Shown here: positions 1 through 8,800 of the stretch, in pieces | Position numbering within the stretch: position 1 is the stretch's first letter | Layout of the letters: the number at the start of each line of letters is the position of its first letter | Source: Wohlfahrtiimonas sp. | GTDB taxonomy: Bacteria > Pseudomonadota > Gammaproteobacteria > Cardiobacteriales > Wohlfahrtiimonadaceae | Direction of reading: 5' to 3' | Length of the DNA: 23,011 nt | Assembly (NCBI GenBank): GCA_030149965.1 | Contig: JASLHB010000089.1 | Location: forward strand, 1 to 23,011 | Program-made: the position numbers and the translations under genes | Notes under the pieces: generated by a model | What the model was told of the DNA's origin: nothing | Database searches by the model: none | What the model saw: the letters and a program-made list of their open reading frames with translations, nothing else

Positions 1-87
1 GCCTTTCCACTCAGTCGATAAAACTCGTTTTAAAGGCGTTTCTCTCCAACGTTCTAATCGGATTTTATCCGTTAATGTCTGTAGCAT
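1..87 (-). CDS. sufD: SufD, N-terminal fragment (runs off the left edge)
   Basis: Only the first 29 codons are in the window. The start ATG is the reverse complement of 85-87, and the frame stays open to base 1, beginning MLQTLTDKIRLERW. An AGGA ribosome-binding site overlaps the sufC stop codon 10 bp upstream, so the two genes are translationally close. The assignment as SufD, the partner of SufB in the SufBC2D Fe-S scaffold, rests on gene order (regulator, sufB, sufC, then this gene) and not on a motif, because too little protein is visible. It is expected to be the fourth gene of the operon. Confidence 0.7.
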   Translation of the reverse strand, partial: MLQTLTDKIRLERWRETPLKRVLSTEWKG

Positions 88-97
88 GTTGAATTCC

Positions 98-865
98 TTA
101 TTCTTTACGAGAACCGCCTGCATTATCACCACGATATGAGATATAGCCGTTTTTCTCGAGTTCAAGTGCCAATGTTTTATCACCTGTTGCAACCAATTCA
201 CCATCCACTAATACGTGAACAACATCTGGTGAAACATAGTTTAAAAGGCGCTGATAGTGAGTGATCAATAAGAATGAACGCTTATCATCACGTAGAGTGT
301 TGATACCATCAGAGATCACTTTAAGCGCATCGATGTCCAAACCTGAGTCAGTTTCATCCAATACGATCATGCTTGGTTCAAGCACTAGCATTTGAAGAAT
401 TTCGTTACGTTTTTTCTCACCGCCAGAGAAGCCTTCATTCACGAAGCGCTTCAAGAAAGCAGGATCCATTTTGACTTTTTTCATGCGATCTTGTAAGAAT
501 TCGTAGAATTCTAATGCATCCATTTCTTCTTGACCACGTGCTTTACGAATGCTGTTCACGGCACTTTTCAAGAAGTACATGTTATTAACGCCAGGCAATT
601 CAGCAGGATGTTGGAAGCCTAAGAATAAACCTTTATGCGCACGTTCTTCAGGATCGATTTCTAAGATATTTACGCCATCTAAAAGGATTTCACCTTCTAA
701 GATATCGTAACCATCTTTACCAGCGATGATGTTTGCTAAAGTACTTTTACCAGAACCATTGGGTCCCATGATTGCGTGAATTTCGCCATCTTTAACCGTT
801 AATGATACGCCTTTTAGGATTACGTGATCTTCAACCGCTACTTTTAAATTTTTAATTTCTAACAT
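98..865 (-). CDS. sufC: SufC, ATPase of the SufBCD Fe-S cluster scaffold
   Basis: This is the cytosolic ABC-type ATPase that, with SufB and SufD, assembles Fe-S clusters under iron or oxidative stress. At 255 aa it is close to the usual ~250. Visible motifs are Walker A GPNGSGKST (34-42), the Q-loop Gln85, the SufC-type signature FSGGEKKRNE (146-155), Walker B with the catalytic Glu in MIVLDETDSGLD (166-177) and the H-loop His203. There is no transmembrane segment, which fits SufC and argues against a transporter ATPase. It starts 25 bp after the sufB stop with a modest GGGA ribosome-binding site, and ends 10 bp before sufD. Confidence 0.97.
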   Translation of the reverse strand: MLEIKNLKVAVEDHVILKGVSLTVKDGEIHAIMGPNGSGKSTLANIIAGKDGYDILEGEILLDGVNILEIDPEERAHKGLFLGFQHPAELPGVNNMYFLKSAVNSIRKARGQEEMDALEFYEFLQDRMKKVKMDPAFLKRFVNEGFSGGEKKRNEILQMLVLEPSMIVLDETDSGLDIDALKVISDGINTLRDDKRSFLLITHYQRLLNYVSPDVVHVLVDGELVATGDKTLALELEKNGYISYRGDNAGGSRKE

Positions 866-890
866 TGTTTTGTTCCCAATAATGATCTAA

Positions 891-2339
891 TTAACCAACG
901 CTGCCTTCGAGTTTGAGCTCAATGAGTTTCTGTGCTTCTACCGCAAACTCCATTGGCAACTCTTGGAAAACTTCTTTACAGAATCCGTTAACAATTAAGC
1001 TAATCGCATCTTCTTGTGACAAACCTCTTTGCTGACAGTAGAACAACTGCTCTTCAGAGATTTTAGATGTCGATGCTTCATGCTCAACTTTGGATTGTGA
1101 GTTACGCACATCAATGTAAGGGAAAGTGTGCGCGCCGCAACGATCGCCCATCAACATAGAATCACATTGTGAATAGTTGTGTGCACCTGTTGCGCTTGGG
1201 TTGATACGAACCAAACCACGATAGATATTTTGAGCACGACCTGCTGAAATACCTTTAGAAATAATCGTTGAACGACTATTTTTACCGATGTGAATCATTT
1301 TGGTGCCTGTATCTGCTTGTTGGCAATCGCGTGCCACTGCAACAGAGTAAAATTCACCCACTGAATCATCACCTTTTAAAATACAGCTTGGGTATTTCCA
1401 AGTGATGGATGAACCTGTTTCCACTTGTGTCCAAGAGATTTTAGAACGGTCGCCTTGGCAGATCCCGCGCTTAGTTACGAAGTTGTAAATACCGCCAACA
1501 CCGTTTTTATCGCCTGGGTACCAATTTTGTACCGTTGAATATTTGATTGTTGCATCTTCCATTGCAATCAATTCAACCACTGCTGCGTGCAATTGGTTTT
1601 CATCACGCTGTGGCGCTGTACAACCTTCTAAGTAAGATACATAACTTTGATCATCAGCAATGATCAATGTACGCTCGAATTGTCCTGTATTTGCCGCGTT
1701 GATACGGAAATATGTGGATAATTCCATTGGGCAACGTGTACCTTTAGGAATGTAAACAAACGAACCATCTGTAAATACTGCGGCATTCAATGCAGCAAAG
1801 AAGTTATCTTTGAAAGAAACTACTGTGCCTAAATATTTTTGCACTAAATCAGGATATTCTTGAACAGCTTCACTGAATGAACAGAAGATGATGCCTTGTT
1901 CTAATAATTTGCCTTTATAGCTTGTCGCAACAGAAACGGAGTCAAATACCGCATCGACTGCAACACCTGCTAAAATTTCTTGTTCTTCTAAAGGAATCCC
2001 TAAGCGCTCATACGTGCGCAATAATTCTGGATCCACTTCATCTAAGCTTTTTGGTGCTTGTTCTTGCAATTCTGACAATGATTTTGGCGCAGAATAGTAA
2101 GAGATCGCTTGATAATCAATCGGATCGATTTTCAAATGTGCCCAATCAGGCATTTCCATTTCAAGCCATGCTGCGTAAGCTTTCAAACGATAATCTAATA
2201 ACCACTGTGGCTCTTTTTTCATCGCTGAAATTTTACGAATCACATCTTCATTTAAACCTGGTGGTAAGGTTTCCTGTGGAATGTCCGTGACGAAACCGTA
2301 CGCGTACTCTTCCTCAGTTAATTTCTGAATTTGTTCCAT
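891..2339 (-). CDS. sufB: SufB, Fe-S cluster scaffold subunit
   Basis: SufB is the main scaffold on which SufBC2D builds nascent Fe-S clusters. The protein is 482 aa from the chosen start. The frame is open to 2387, but that adds 16 residues overlapping the upstream regulator gene. The ATG at 2337-2339 has GAGAG six bases upstream, lies 10 bp after the regulator stop, and gives the normal family length (~480-495). The C-terminal half is strongly SufB-like: KYSTVQNW, SCILKGD, QADTGTKMIHIGKN and DRCGAHTFPY. The Cys of SQCDSML (about residue 392) most likely corresponds to the functional Cys405 of E. coli SufB. The N-terminal Cys-rich motif of the enterobacterial protein is missing: the YYSAP segment is followed by KSLSELQEQ with no Cys. 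Confidence 0.97.
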   Translation of the reverse strand: MEQIQKLTEEEYAYGFVTDIPQETLPPGLNEDVIRKISAMKKEPQWLLDYRLKAYAAWLEMEMPDWAHLKIDPIDYQAISYYSAPKSLSELQEQAPKSLDEVDPELLRTYERLGIPLEEQEILAGVAVDAVFDSVSVATSYKGKLLEQGIIFCSFSEAVQEYPDLVQKYLGTVVSFKDNFFAALNAAVFTDGSFVYIPKGTRCPMELSTYFRINAANTGQFERTLIIADDQSYVSYLEGCTAPQRDENQLHAAVVELIAMEDATIKYSTVQNWYPGDKNGVGGIYNFVTKRGICQGDRSKISWTQVETGSSITWKYPSCILKGDDSVGEFYSVAVARDCQQADTGTKMIHIGKNSRSTIISKGISAGRAQNIYRGLVRINPSATGAHNYSQCDSMLMGDRCGAHTFPYIDVRNSQSKVEHEASTSKISEEQLFYCQQRGLSQEDAISLIVNGFCKEVFQELPMEFAVEAQKLIELKLEGSVG

Positions 2340-2349
2340 AAATAACTCT

Positions 2350-2802
2350 CTAAACAGTAACTTTTGTAATGGGAATGTTGATTTCACCTCGCAGACCTTT
2401 TTTGGGCATAACCGCTAAAGATGCAAGAGAGATGTTGGAAAATTCCCGATGGAGGATTCTATTAATCAACGCCCAATGTGGCGTTAACTCACAACTATGC
2501 GAACGTTCGCACATTGAATGATCACTGACACAATCATTGATGGACATTGGTCCTTCGATTGCAACAATAATTTCAAGCAACGTTATAGCTTCTGGCTTTT
2601 TCTTGAGAAGATAACCGCCTTGCGAGCCTCGAATTGAGGTTAATAAATTGTCTTTAGTGAGAATTTTTAAAATCTTACTCGTAAACGCTGGGCTCAAGTG
2701 ACAATCTATCGCTATCTGCGATGCACTTTGTGCCAATTCATGCTTTGCTAAATGAGTCATGATGAGCAGAGCATAATCTGTTTCACGTGTGATTTTTAAC
2801 AT
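2350..2802 (-). CDS. Rrf2/IscR-family regulator of the SUF operon
   Basis: This is a 150-aa winged-helix DNA-binding protein and the first gene of the suf operon. The N-terminal Rrf2 domain shows ETDYALLIM (7-15), a helix-turn-helix around LSPAFTSKIL (36-45) and the family hallmark wing RGSQGGYLL (58-66). Three cysteines, Cys91, Cys98 and Cys104 (C-x6-C-x5-C), sit where IscR binds its [2Fe-2S] cluster (C-x5-C-x5-C). It is therefore probably an Fe-S-sensing regulator that adjusts suf expression to cluster demand. It resembles the gammaproteobacterial SUF-system regulator subgroup of Rrf2 rather than IscR itself. That functional reading is inference from family and position. The ribosome-binding site is weak (GGGA about 15 bases upstream). 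Confidence 0.92.
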   Translation of the reverse strand: MLKITRETDYALLIMTHLAKHELAQSASQIAIDCHLSPAFTSKILKILTKDNLLTSIRGSQGGYLLKKKPEAITLLEIIVAIEGPMSINDCVSDHSMCERSHSCELTPHWALINRILHREFSNISLASLAVMPKKGLRGEINIPITKVTV

Positions 2803-2841
2803 TTGAAATTTACAATTTCCCGATAAAGATAAGGTGCGAGT

Positions 2842-2870
2842 AATATAGCACCATTTTCGTTCTCTTTACA
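2842..2870 (-). promoter_or_regulatory. Candidate promoter of the suf operon
   Basis: Read on the minus strand, an extended -10 (TGC-TATATT, -10 at 2842-2847) is preceded by a weak -35 TGTAAA (2865-2870) with a 17-bp spacer. It would start transcription about 33 nt before the regulator ATG. A second possible -35 TTAACA (2914-2919) with TATATC (2893-2898) has a poor 15-bp spacer. Both are sequence matches only. Confidence 0.45.
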
Positions 2871-2914
2871 TATCATATTTGTTTATCAGGTTGATATAAG
2901 AATGCTTTCTTTAT

Positions 2915-2933
2915 GTTAATGATTCTCATAAAC
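2915..2933. promoter_or_regulatory. Fur-box-like operator upstream of suf
   Basis: This 19-bp sequence, GTTAATGATTCTCATAAAC, matches the classical Fur palindrome (GATAATGATAATCATTATC) at 14 of 19 positions, or 15 counting the symmetric centre. It lies about 70-90 bp upstream of the predicted suf start site and overlaps a possible alternative -35. Iron repression of suf through Fur is known in E. coli, so its place here is sensible. Binding is not shown. Confidence 0.45.
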
Positions 2934-2977
2934 TCTGACTTAATGCATAGATGCTAATGACTGATTTTGGAAAATTG

Positions 2978-3010
2978 ACCTGAGCACTAAAATGCTCAGG
3001 TATTTTTTTA
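2978..3010. terminator. Hairpin terminator after rlmKL
   Basis: A 9-bp perfect stem (ACCTGAGCA / TGCTCAGGT, 2978-2986 and 2993-3001) has a 6-nt loop. The long T tract (3002-3010) follows on the plus strand. On the minus strand, which is the rlmKL direction, the tail is only TCAATTTT. Since only minus-strand genes flank it, the likely job is ending rlmKL transcription just after its stop at 3021 and insulating suf, despite the better U tract lying on the other side. Confidence 0.65.
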
Positions 3011-3020
3011 TAAAATAGTT

Positions 3021-5222
3021 TTAGTTTGCGCGATGTTTGATCATAAAACATTGGCGAATCTTAGGATCGCGAGCAAAATCAAGCGGTAAAGTTTCACGAG
3101 AAATGTCTTTAATGTCAAAGTTTCCTGCAACCAATGGATCCATTTTGAAGTTGCGTAAGTTTGTGGAGAAAATTAACAAACCATCTTTCGCTAAAATTTC
3201 CATTGCATCTTCAATCAAACGAACATGATCACGTTGAATGTCTAAAACATCAGCCATACGTTTTGAATTAGAGAATGATGGTGGATCCATGAAGATTAAA
3301 TCATAACGGGCATCACGCTTTTGCATCAATGGCAATTCGCTAACATGTTGCGCCATTGTTTTGAGCCATTCTAAAACATCTTTTTGAACGAATTCATATT
3401 GCTTACCTGATAAACCATTCAATGAGAAGTTATTTTCTGCCCATTTCAAATAAGTTTTTGACATATCCACAGTTGTTACAGCTTTTGCACCGCCAATGGC
3501 TGCCAAAATACTTGCGCTACCTGTGTAAGCAAATAAGTTTAAGAAGTTTGTGCCGCGCGCTTTTTCTTTGATCATTTTACGCACATTACGGTGATCCAAG
3601 AATAAACCTGTATCTAAATAGTTTGTAAGATTCACCCATAATTGCGCGCCAGATTCTTCAATCGGGAAGAATTCGCCACGATCTTCTTCTTTTTCATATT
3701 GGTTTGTGCCTTTTTGGCGCTCACGCAATTTGAAATGAATATTTTTAGCATCAATTTCAGGGAACACTAAAGGAACGATTGCTTGGATTTTTTCTAAACG
3801 TTTCGCGGCTTTGTCTGCATCAATGCTTTTTGGCGCTTTAAATTCGTAAACTACTAAAGATTGATTGTATCGATCAATGGCAACATTGAATTCAGGTAAG
3901 TCAGAATCGTATGTGCGATAACACATGACATTACTTTGTTTTGCCCATTTTTCCCATTTCTTTTTATTTTTGGTTAAACGGTTAAAGAAATCTTCGCCAC
4001 CTTCAGACATTAATTCTTCAAGATTACGTTTTTCTTGGCGAGTATCTGCAGCTTGACGATCTACAAAATATTGTTCTTCAATTGCAAACTGTAAGTAAAC
4101 ACATTCCAATGGACCATTGTAGAATTTATTCACTTTACGAGCGCGTAAGCCCATTTGTTTGCCGAGTTCAATTTCTGAAGTAATAATACCAGCTTCAAAG
4201 CCAACATAAGGACGTAACCAATCACCTAATTCCATGTATGTTGGTTTCAACTCTTCTTTTTCGCCCAAACGTTCCCCATAAGGTGGGTTCGTTACGATCA
4301 AGCCTTTTTCGCTTAAATTTTCAGGTTTTCTGAAGTGTTGGAACATTTGATGAGAGAAAGACATATTTTTCAATACATCAGCTCTATCTGCGTTGGATTT
4401 AGTGATACCAATCATGCGAGCATTACGTTCTACGCCGTATAATTTACCTTGATATTGATCTTTACCAACTTCTGCACGATGTTTTGCTAATTTAACGCAT
4501 TCGCTCCAAAGATGAGCATCATGCAAACGCCAATTTTCAAAGCCAAATGAAGGGCGATATAAACCCGGTGCGATATCACGGGCCATCAATGCAGCTTCGA
4601 TTAGGATCGTACCTGCACCACATAATGGATCAATAAAATCTTGATGTTCTTTGGCTTTTTCAGGCCATTTAGAGCGATACAATAATGCAGCAGCTAAATT
4701 TTCTTTAATTGGCGCAGCACCTTGTTCTGTACGGAAGCCGCGCTTATGTAAAGGCTCACCACTTAAATCTAAATATAACGTGTAATTTGTGTCTTGAATA
4801 TGTACATAGAAGCGGAAATCAGGATCATCTTTATCTACAGAAGGACGACCGCCTGTTGTCATATCAAAATAATCAACAATTGAATCTTTCACACGTTGTG
4901 CTGCATATTGCGTATGAATGTGCTGAGCGCGCTTAGTTGTCACTTGGATCACAAAAGTTTGATCATCTGACATATGTGTCGACCAAGGAAAGCCTGATAA
5001 TTGCAAATGAAGATCATCTAAATCTTTCATGCTGCCAGCTTTCAATTGTAACAATACACGAGAACCACAACGCGTCCACAACAGTGCTTGATAAGCCTCT
5101 TTTAGCCCACCTTCAAAACGCACACCTGTTGCATCGCTTGTAGATTCGATGCCTAAAGCTGTTAATTCATCGATAACATAAGGTGCTAAGCCTTGCGCGC
5201 AAGTAATAAAAAAAGAGGACAT
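3021..5222 (-). CDS. rlmL: RlmKL, bifunctional 23S rRNA methyltransferase (m2G2445 / m7G2069)
   Basis: This 733-aa fused enzyme (E. coli RlmKL is ~700) methylates two guanines of 23S rRNA during large-subunit assembly. An N-terminal ferredoxin-like/THUMP region (about 1-155) precedes the RlmL methyltransferase, with SAM-binding DPLCGAGT (198-205) and catalytic NPPYGERLG (312-320), the motif of N2-guanine methylation. The C-terminal RlmK domain carries LFAYTGSAS (563-571) and DPPSFSNSKRM (646-656). Both halves look intact. The ATG at 5220-5222 has only a weak GGTG ribosome-binding site. The gene is monocistronic, with its own promoter and a downstream hairpin. The gene is also called rlmKL, rlmL or ycbY. 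Confidence 0.96.
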   Translation of the reverse strand: MSSFFITCAQGLAPYVIDELTALGIESTSDATGVRFEGGLKEAYQALLWTRCGSRVLLQLKAGSMKDLDDLHLQLSGFPWSTHMSDDQTFVIQVTTKRAQHIHTQYAAQRVKDSIVDYFDMTTGGRPSVDKDDPDFRFYVHIQDTNYTLYLDLSGEPLHKRGFRTEQGAAPIKENLAAALLYRSKWPEKAKEHQDFIDPLCGAGTILIEAALMARDIAPGLYRPSFGFENWRLHDAHLWSECVKLAKHRAEVGKDQYQGKLYGVERNARMIGITKSNADRADVLKNMSFSHQMFQHFRKPENLSEKGLIVTNPPYGERLGEKEELKPTYMELGDWLRPYVGFEAGIITSEIELGKQMGLRARKVNKFYNGPLECVYLQFAIEEQYFVDRQAADTRQEKRNLEELMSEGGEDFFNRLTKNKKKWEKWAKQSNVMCYRTYDSDLPEFNVAIDRYNQSLVVYEFKAPKSIDADKAAKRLEKIQAIVPLVFPEIDAKNIHFKLRERQKGTNQYEKEEDRGEFFPIEESGAQLWVNLTNYLDTGLFLDHRNVRKMIKEKARGTNFLNLFAYTGSASILAAIGGAKAVTTVDMSKTYLKWAENNFSLNGLSGKQYEFVQKDVLEWLKTMAQHVSELPLMQKRDARYDLIFMDPPSFSNSKRMADVLDIQRDHVRLIEDAMEILAKDGLLIFSTNLRNFKMDPLVAGNFDIKDISRETLPLDFARDPKIRQCFMIKHRAN

Positions 5223-5258
5223 TGATCAATCACCATGAAATTTCACATATAACGGATC

Positions 5259-5288
5259 ATTATAGCGAAATAATGCGCAGATTGTCTG
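5259..5288 (-). promoter_or_regulatory. Candidate promoter of rlmKL
   Basis: On the minus strand there is a perfect -10 TATAAT (5259-5264) with -35 CAGACA (5283-5288, four of six matches) at an 18-bp spacing. The start site would be about 30 nt upstream of the rlmKL ATG. Confidence 0.5.
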
Positions 5289-5354
5289 ATTTTAAGATGA
5301 ACTTAGGTCAATATTTTCTGTAGATATTCTATTTTACGGCTGAGTTTCATTGAA

Positions 5355-5750
5355 ATGGCATTTCACAGAGATAGAGATTTTTTCGAAAGAAATTTTTATA
5401 GCAATGGTTCAGTTACAGTATCGAATGATAGATTTATTGTGGGCTCTACAACTTATGCGATGAATGGCGTGACATCAGTTAAAAGAGGACAAACAGATCC
5501 TTCTAGAATGTGGCCAATTATTTTGTGTTTGGTTGGTTTATATGTATTGTTTCAAGGTTCAATGATGACTTTTCTTGCTGGCGTTGCGATGGTTGCTATT
5601 GGTGTACTTTGGTTTAAGGCAATCAAGCCTGAATATATGGTATTTTTGAATAGTTCATCAGGTGAATCTCAAGCCTTAGCAAGTAAAGATGTGAAATATA
5701 TCGATCAAGTGATTGCAGCATTGAATGAAGCAATCATTCATAGAGGCTAA
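5355..5750 (+). CDS. DUF6232-like small membrane protein
   Basis: This 131-aa protein has a polar N-terminal part, a likely transmembrane hairpin (about 52-68 and 70-88) and a cytosolic C-terminal tail. The N-terminal pattern (SVTVSNDRFIVGSTTYAMNG followed by VTSVKRG) resembles proteins annotated as DUF6232, in which a short beta-rich segment precedes two helices. That match is from memory and function is unknown. No good Shine-Dalgarno sequence precedes the ATG and no alternative in-frame start is visible, so initiation may be weak or unconventional. It is divergent from rlmKL and stands alone ahead of mfd. Codon use looks like that of its neighbours. Confidence 0.75.
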   Translation: MAFHRDRDFFERNFYSNGSVTVSNDRFIVGSTTYAMNGVTSVKRGQTDPSRMWPIILCLVGLYVLFQGSMMTFLAGVAMVAIGVLWFKAIKPEYMVFLNSSSGESQALASKDVKYIDQVIAALNEAIIHRG

Positions 5751-5762
5751 AAATTATTGATG

Positions 5763-5794
5763 AGATTTAGCAGTAGCAATCTGTTGCTAAATCT
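5763..5794. repeat. Inverted repeat downstream of the DUF6232-like gene
   Basis: Perfect 10-bp arms AGATTTAGCA (5763-5772) and TGCTAAATCT (5785-5794) flank a 12-nt loop. There is no T tract, so it is at best a weak terminator or an mRNA 3'-end stabiliser. Confidence 0.4.
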
Positions 5795-5826
5795 TGGTAA
5801 AAGAACAGTATCCAGTTTATTGGTAG

Positions 5827-5855
5827 TTGTTCTCAATTAAGGTAAAGCATACAAT
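5827..5855 (+). promoter_or_regulatory. Candidate promoter of mfd
   Basis: A -10 TACAAT (5850-5855, five of six) lies 17 bp from a weak -35 TTGTTC (5827-5832). It predicts a leader of about 27 nt before the mfd ATG. Confidence 0.4.
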
Positions 5856-5888
5856 CATAATTATATTTTTATCAGTCAATGAATAATT

Positions 5889-8800
5889 ATGTCCAAACAA
5901 AAACCATTTGTGATTGCCTCTGAATCCATTCCAACAACAAATAAGACAGTGGAATGGCAACAGCAAAATAGTGCTTCGTTTGCATTTACCTTGAACTATT
6001 CAGCAAAAAATAGTCAGCAAAAAATTGTGACGATTGTTGAAAATATGCAGCAAGCAGAGAGCTTATTGCAAGATTTGGCTTTCTTTGGACATCAGGCTAC
6101 GATTTTTCCTGATACGGAAACATTGCCGTATGATAGTTTTTCGCCACAACTGAATATCATTTCAGAACGTTTGGCGACATTGGCAAGATTGCGCCAAGGC
6201 GCGATTAGCACATTGATTGTGACGATCCCAACTTTAATGCAGCATTTAGCGCCCTTAAAGTTTTTGGATGGTCATGTTTTAGTGTTAAAGCCGGGCGATA
6301 TTGTGGATCGTGATCAATGGCGATTGGGTTTAGAAGCCTCAGGTTATCAAAATGTGAAGCAAGTGATGGAACCGGGAGAGTTTGCGATTCGTGGTGCGAT
6401 CATTGATCTATTTCCTATGGGAATTACAACGCCGATTCGTGTGGATCTGTTTGATGATGAAGTGGAAAGTATCCGAACGTTTGATCCTGAAACTCAGCGC
6501 ACTGTGGAAACAATTCCTGAATTATCCATCTTGCCTGCTCGTGAGTTTGATACAAGTCCAAAGGCTTTAGAATTATTCCAACAAAAATTCAAAAACAGTT
6601 TCGAAGTGGATACAACGCAGTGCAATCTCTATAAAGAGATTGTGAATGGCAATTTGCCAGCAGGTGTTGAAAACTATTTGCCATTATTCTTTGATGATAC
6701 GGCAACGTTGTTTGATTATTTAGGCGAGCAGACAACTTTCATCACTTATCCTAATCTATATAAAAGTGCGGAAAGTTTTCAAAAACTCATTGATACAAGA
6801 TATGAGCGCTATCGCCACGATATCGAGCGCCCATTGTTATCACCTGCAAGGTTATACATTAACTTTAATGGCTTAGAGAAAATCTTAGCCAATAAACCTA
6901 AAGTTACTGTGAGTTTTTCAGGTGATGCGCCTGTGGTTCGTCAGATTAACCAAGTGGAAGCTTGGCTCAAGGATAATGAAAAAAGTGCGTTGATTCTGAC
7001 GACAGAAACAACAGGGCGCAGAGAAATTCTTTTGGAGCGTTTAAAAGAATTATCTTTATCGCCAGCTGTGCGTGATAAATTTGCAGATATTACAAAAGTG
7101 CCAGAACATTTCACATTGTTAACAGGTGCTTTGAGTAATAGTTTCAGTTACCAGAATCAGTTTGCATTGGTGACAGAAAATAGTCTGCTCGGCATTCCAA
7201 TGCAATCTACACGCAAGAAACAGCAGAAAACTGTCGATGTTAAATCCATGCTCACAAGCATTGATCATTTGAAAGAAGGTGATCCGATCGTGCATTTGAA
7301 ACATGGCGTTGGGCGCTATGTTGGCTTGGATAGCATTGATGACAATGAATTATTGGTGATTGAATATAAGGGTAACTCGAAGTTATATATCCCGATCACA
7401 GATCTGAATGATTTATCTTTATATACTGGTGGATCGAAAGAGAGCGCACCGTGGCATCGATTGGGTTCGGATCAATGGGAAAAAATCTGTAAAAAAGCTT
7501 CTGAAAAAATTCATGATACAGCTGCCGAATTATTGGATATCTATTCACGCCGTGAATTGCAAGAAGCGCGCGGCATGGCGCTGTTGGATGAATATGATCA
7601 ATTTGCTGCAAGCTTTCCATTCCAAACAACGCCAGATCAACAGCGGGCTATTGATGATGTGTTAAAAGATTTAACTGTTGGGAAAATGGATCGCATCATT
7701 TGTGGTGATGTGGGCTTTGGTAAAACAGAAGTTGCGATGCGCGGTGCATTCATGGCTGTGATGAATGGCTATCAAGTGGCATTATTAGCACCGACAACAT
7801 TGTTAGCAGAACAGCATGTGCAGGATTTTATGGATCGCTTTGCTGATTGGCCTGTAAAAATTGCCGGTTTATCGCGCTTTAGATCTACGAAAGAAACCAA
7901 AGAAACATTGGAGCTATTGGCAGAAGGTAAGATCGATATTGTTATTGGTACGCACAAGTTATTATCGAAAGATGTGAAGTTTAAAAACTTGGGTTTAGTG
8001 ATCATTGATGAAGAGCATCGCTTTGGTGTGAAGCACAAAGAGCAGTTGAAATCACTGCGCACAGAAGTGAATTTATTGACGATGACTGCAACGCCGATTC
8101 CGCGAACATTGAACATGGGTTTATCGGGCTTGCGTGAATTGTCCATCATTGCAACACCGCCGATGGAAAGAATCGCAGTGAAAACATTCGTCAACGAATG
8201 GAATGAAGAGCTCATGATCGAAGCCATGAACCGTGAGTTGAAGCGTGGCGGACAAATGTATGTATTGCACAATGAAGTGGAAACCATCGGATTAATGCAA
8301 GATACATTAGAGCGCTTAATGCCAGAAATTAAAGTGGGCATTGCGCATGGGCAGATGAAAGAAACAGAACTTGAAAAAGTGATGTTGGATTTCTATCATC
8401 ATCGCATTCAAGTATTGCTCTGTACGACGATCGTGGAATCAGGGATCGATGTGCCAAATGCGAATACAATGATTATCAACAGAGCAGACAAATTAGGTTT
8501 AGCTCAGTTGCATCAATTGCGTGGGCGCGTTGGGCGATCACATCATCGTGCTTACTGTTATTTAATTGTGCCACCTGAAAAACAGATGACGAAAGATGCT
8601 GTTAAACGCATTGAAGCATTAACAGAAACGGAAATTCTCGGCGCAGGCTTTATGATCGCCAATCATGACTTGGAAATTCGTGGAGCAGGTGAATTGTTGG
8701 GCGATTCACAAAGTGGTCAAATTACAGAAATGGGCTTTTCGCTTTATATGGAACTGTTAACGCGCGCGGTTGAAGCGATTAAGCGTGGTGAAACATTGGA

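Noticed and set aside
2340..2387. N-terminal extension of sufB
   Set aside because: It overlaps the end of the regulator gene and is not SufB-like; the internal ATG has a better ribosome-binding site.
2885..2910. IscR type-2 site near the suf promoter
   Set aside because: CCTGATAAAC...TATGATAT resembles the motif but the half-sites are one base too far apart and the second half lacks GG.
7772..8341. Antisense 189-codon frame in mfd
   Set aside because: It lies opposite the conserved helicase motifs, has no ribosome-binding site and shows no recognisable domain.
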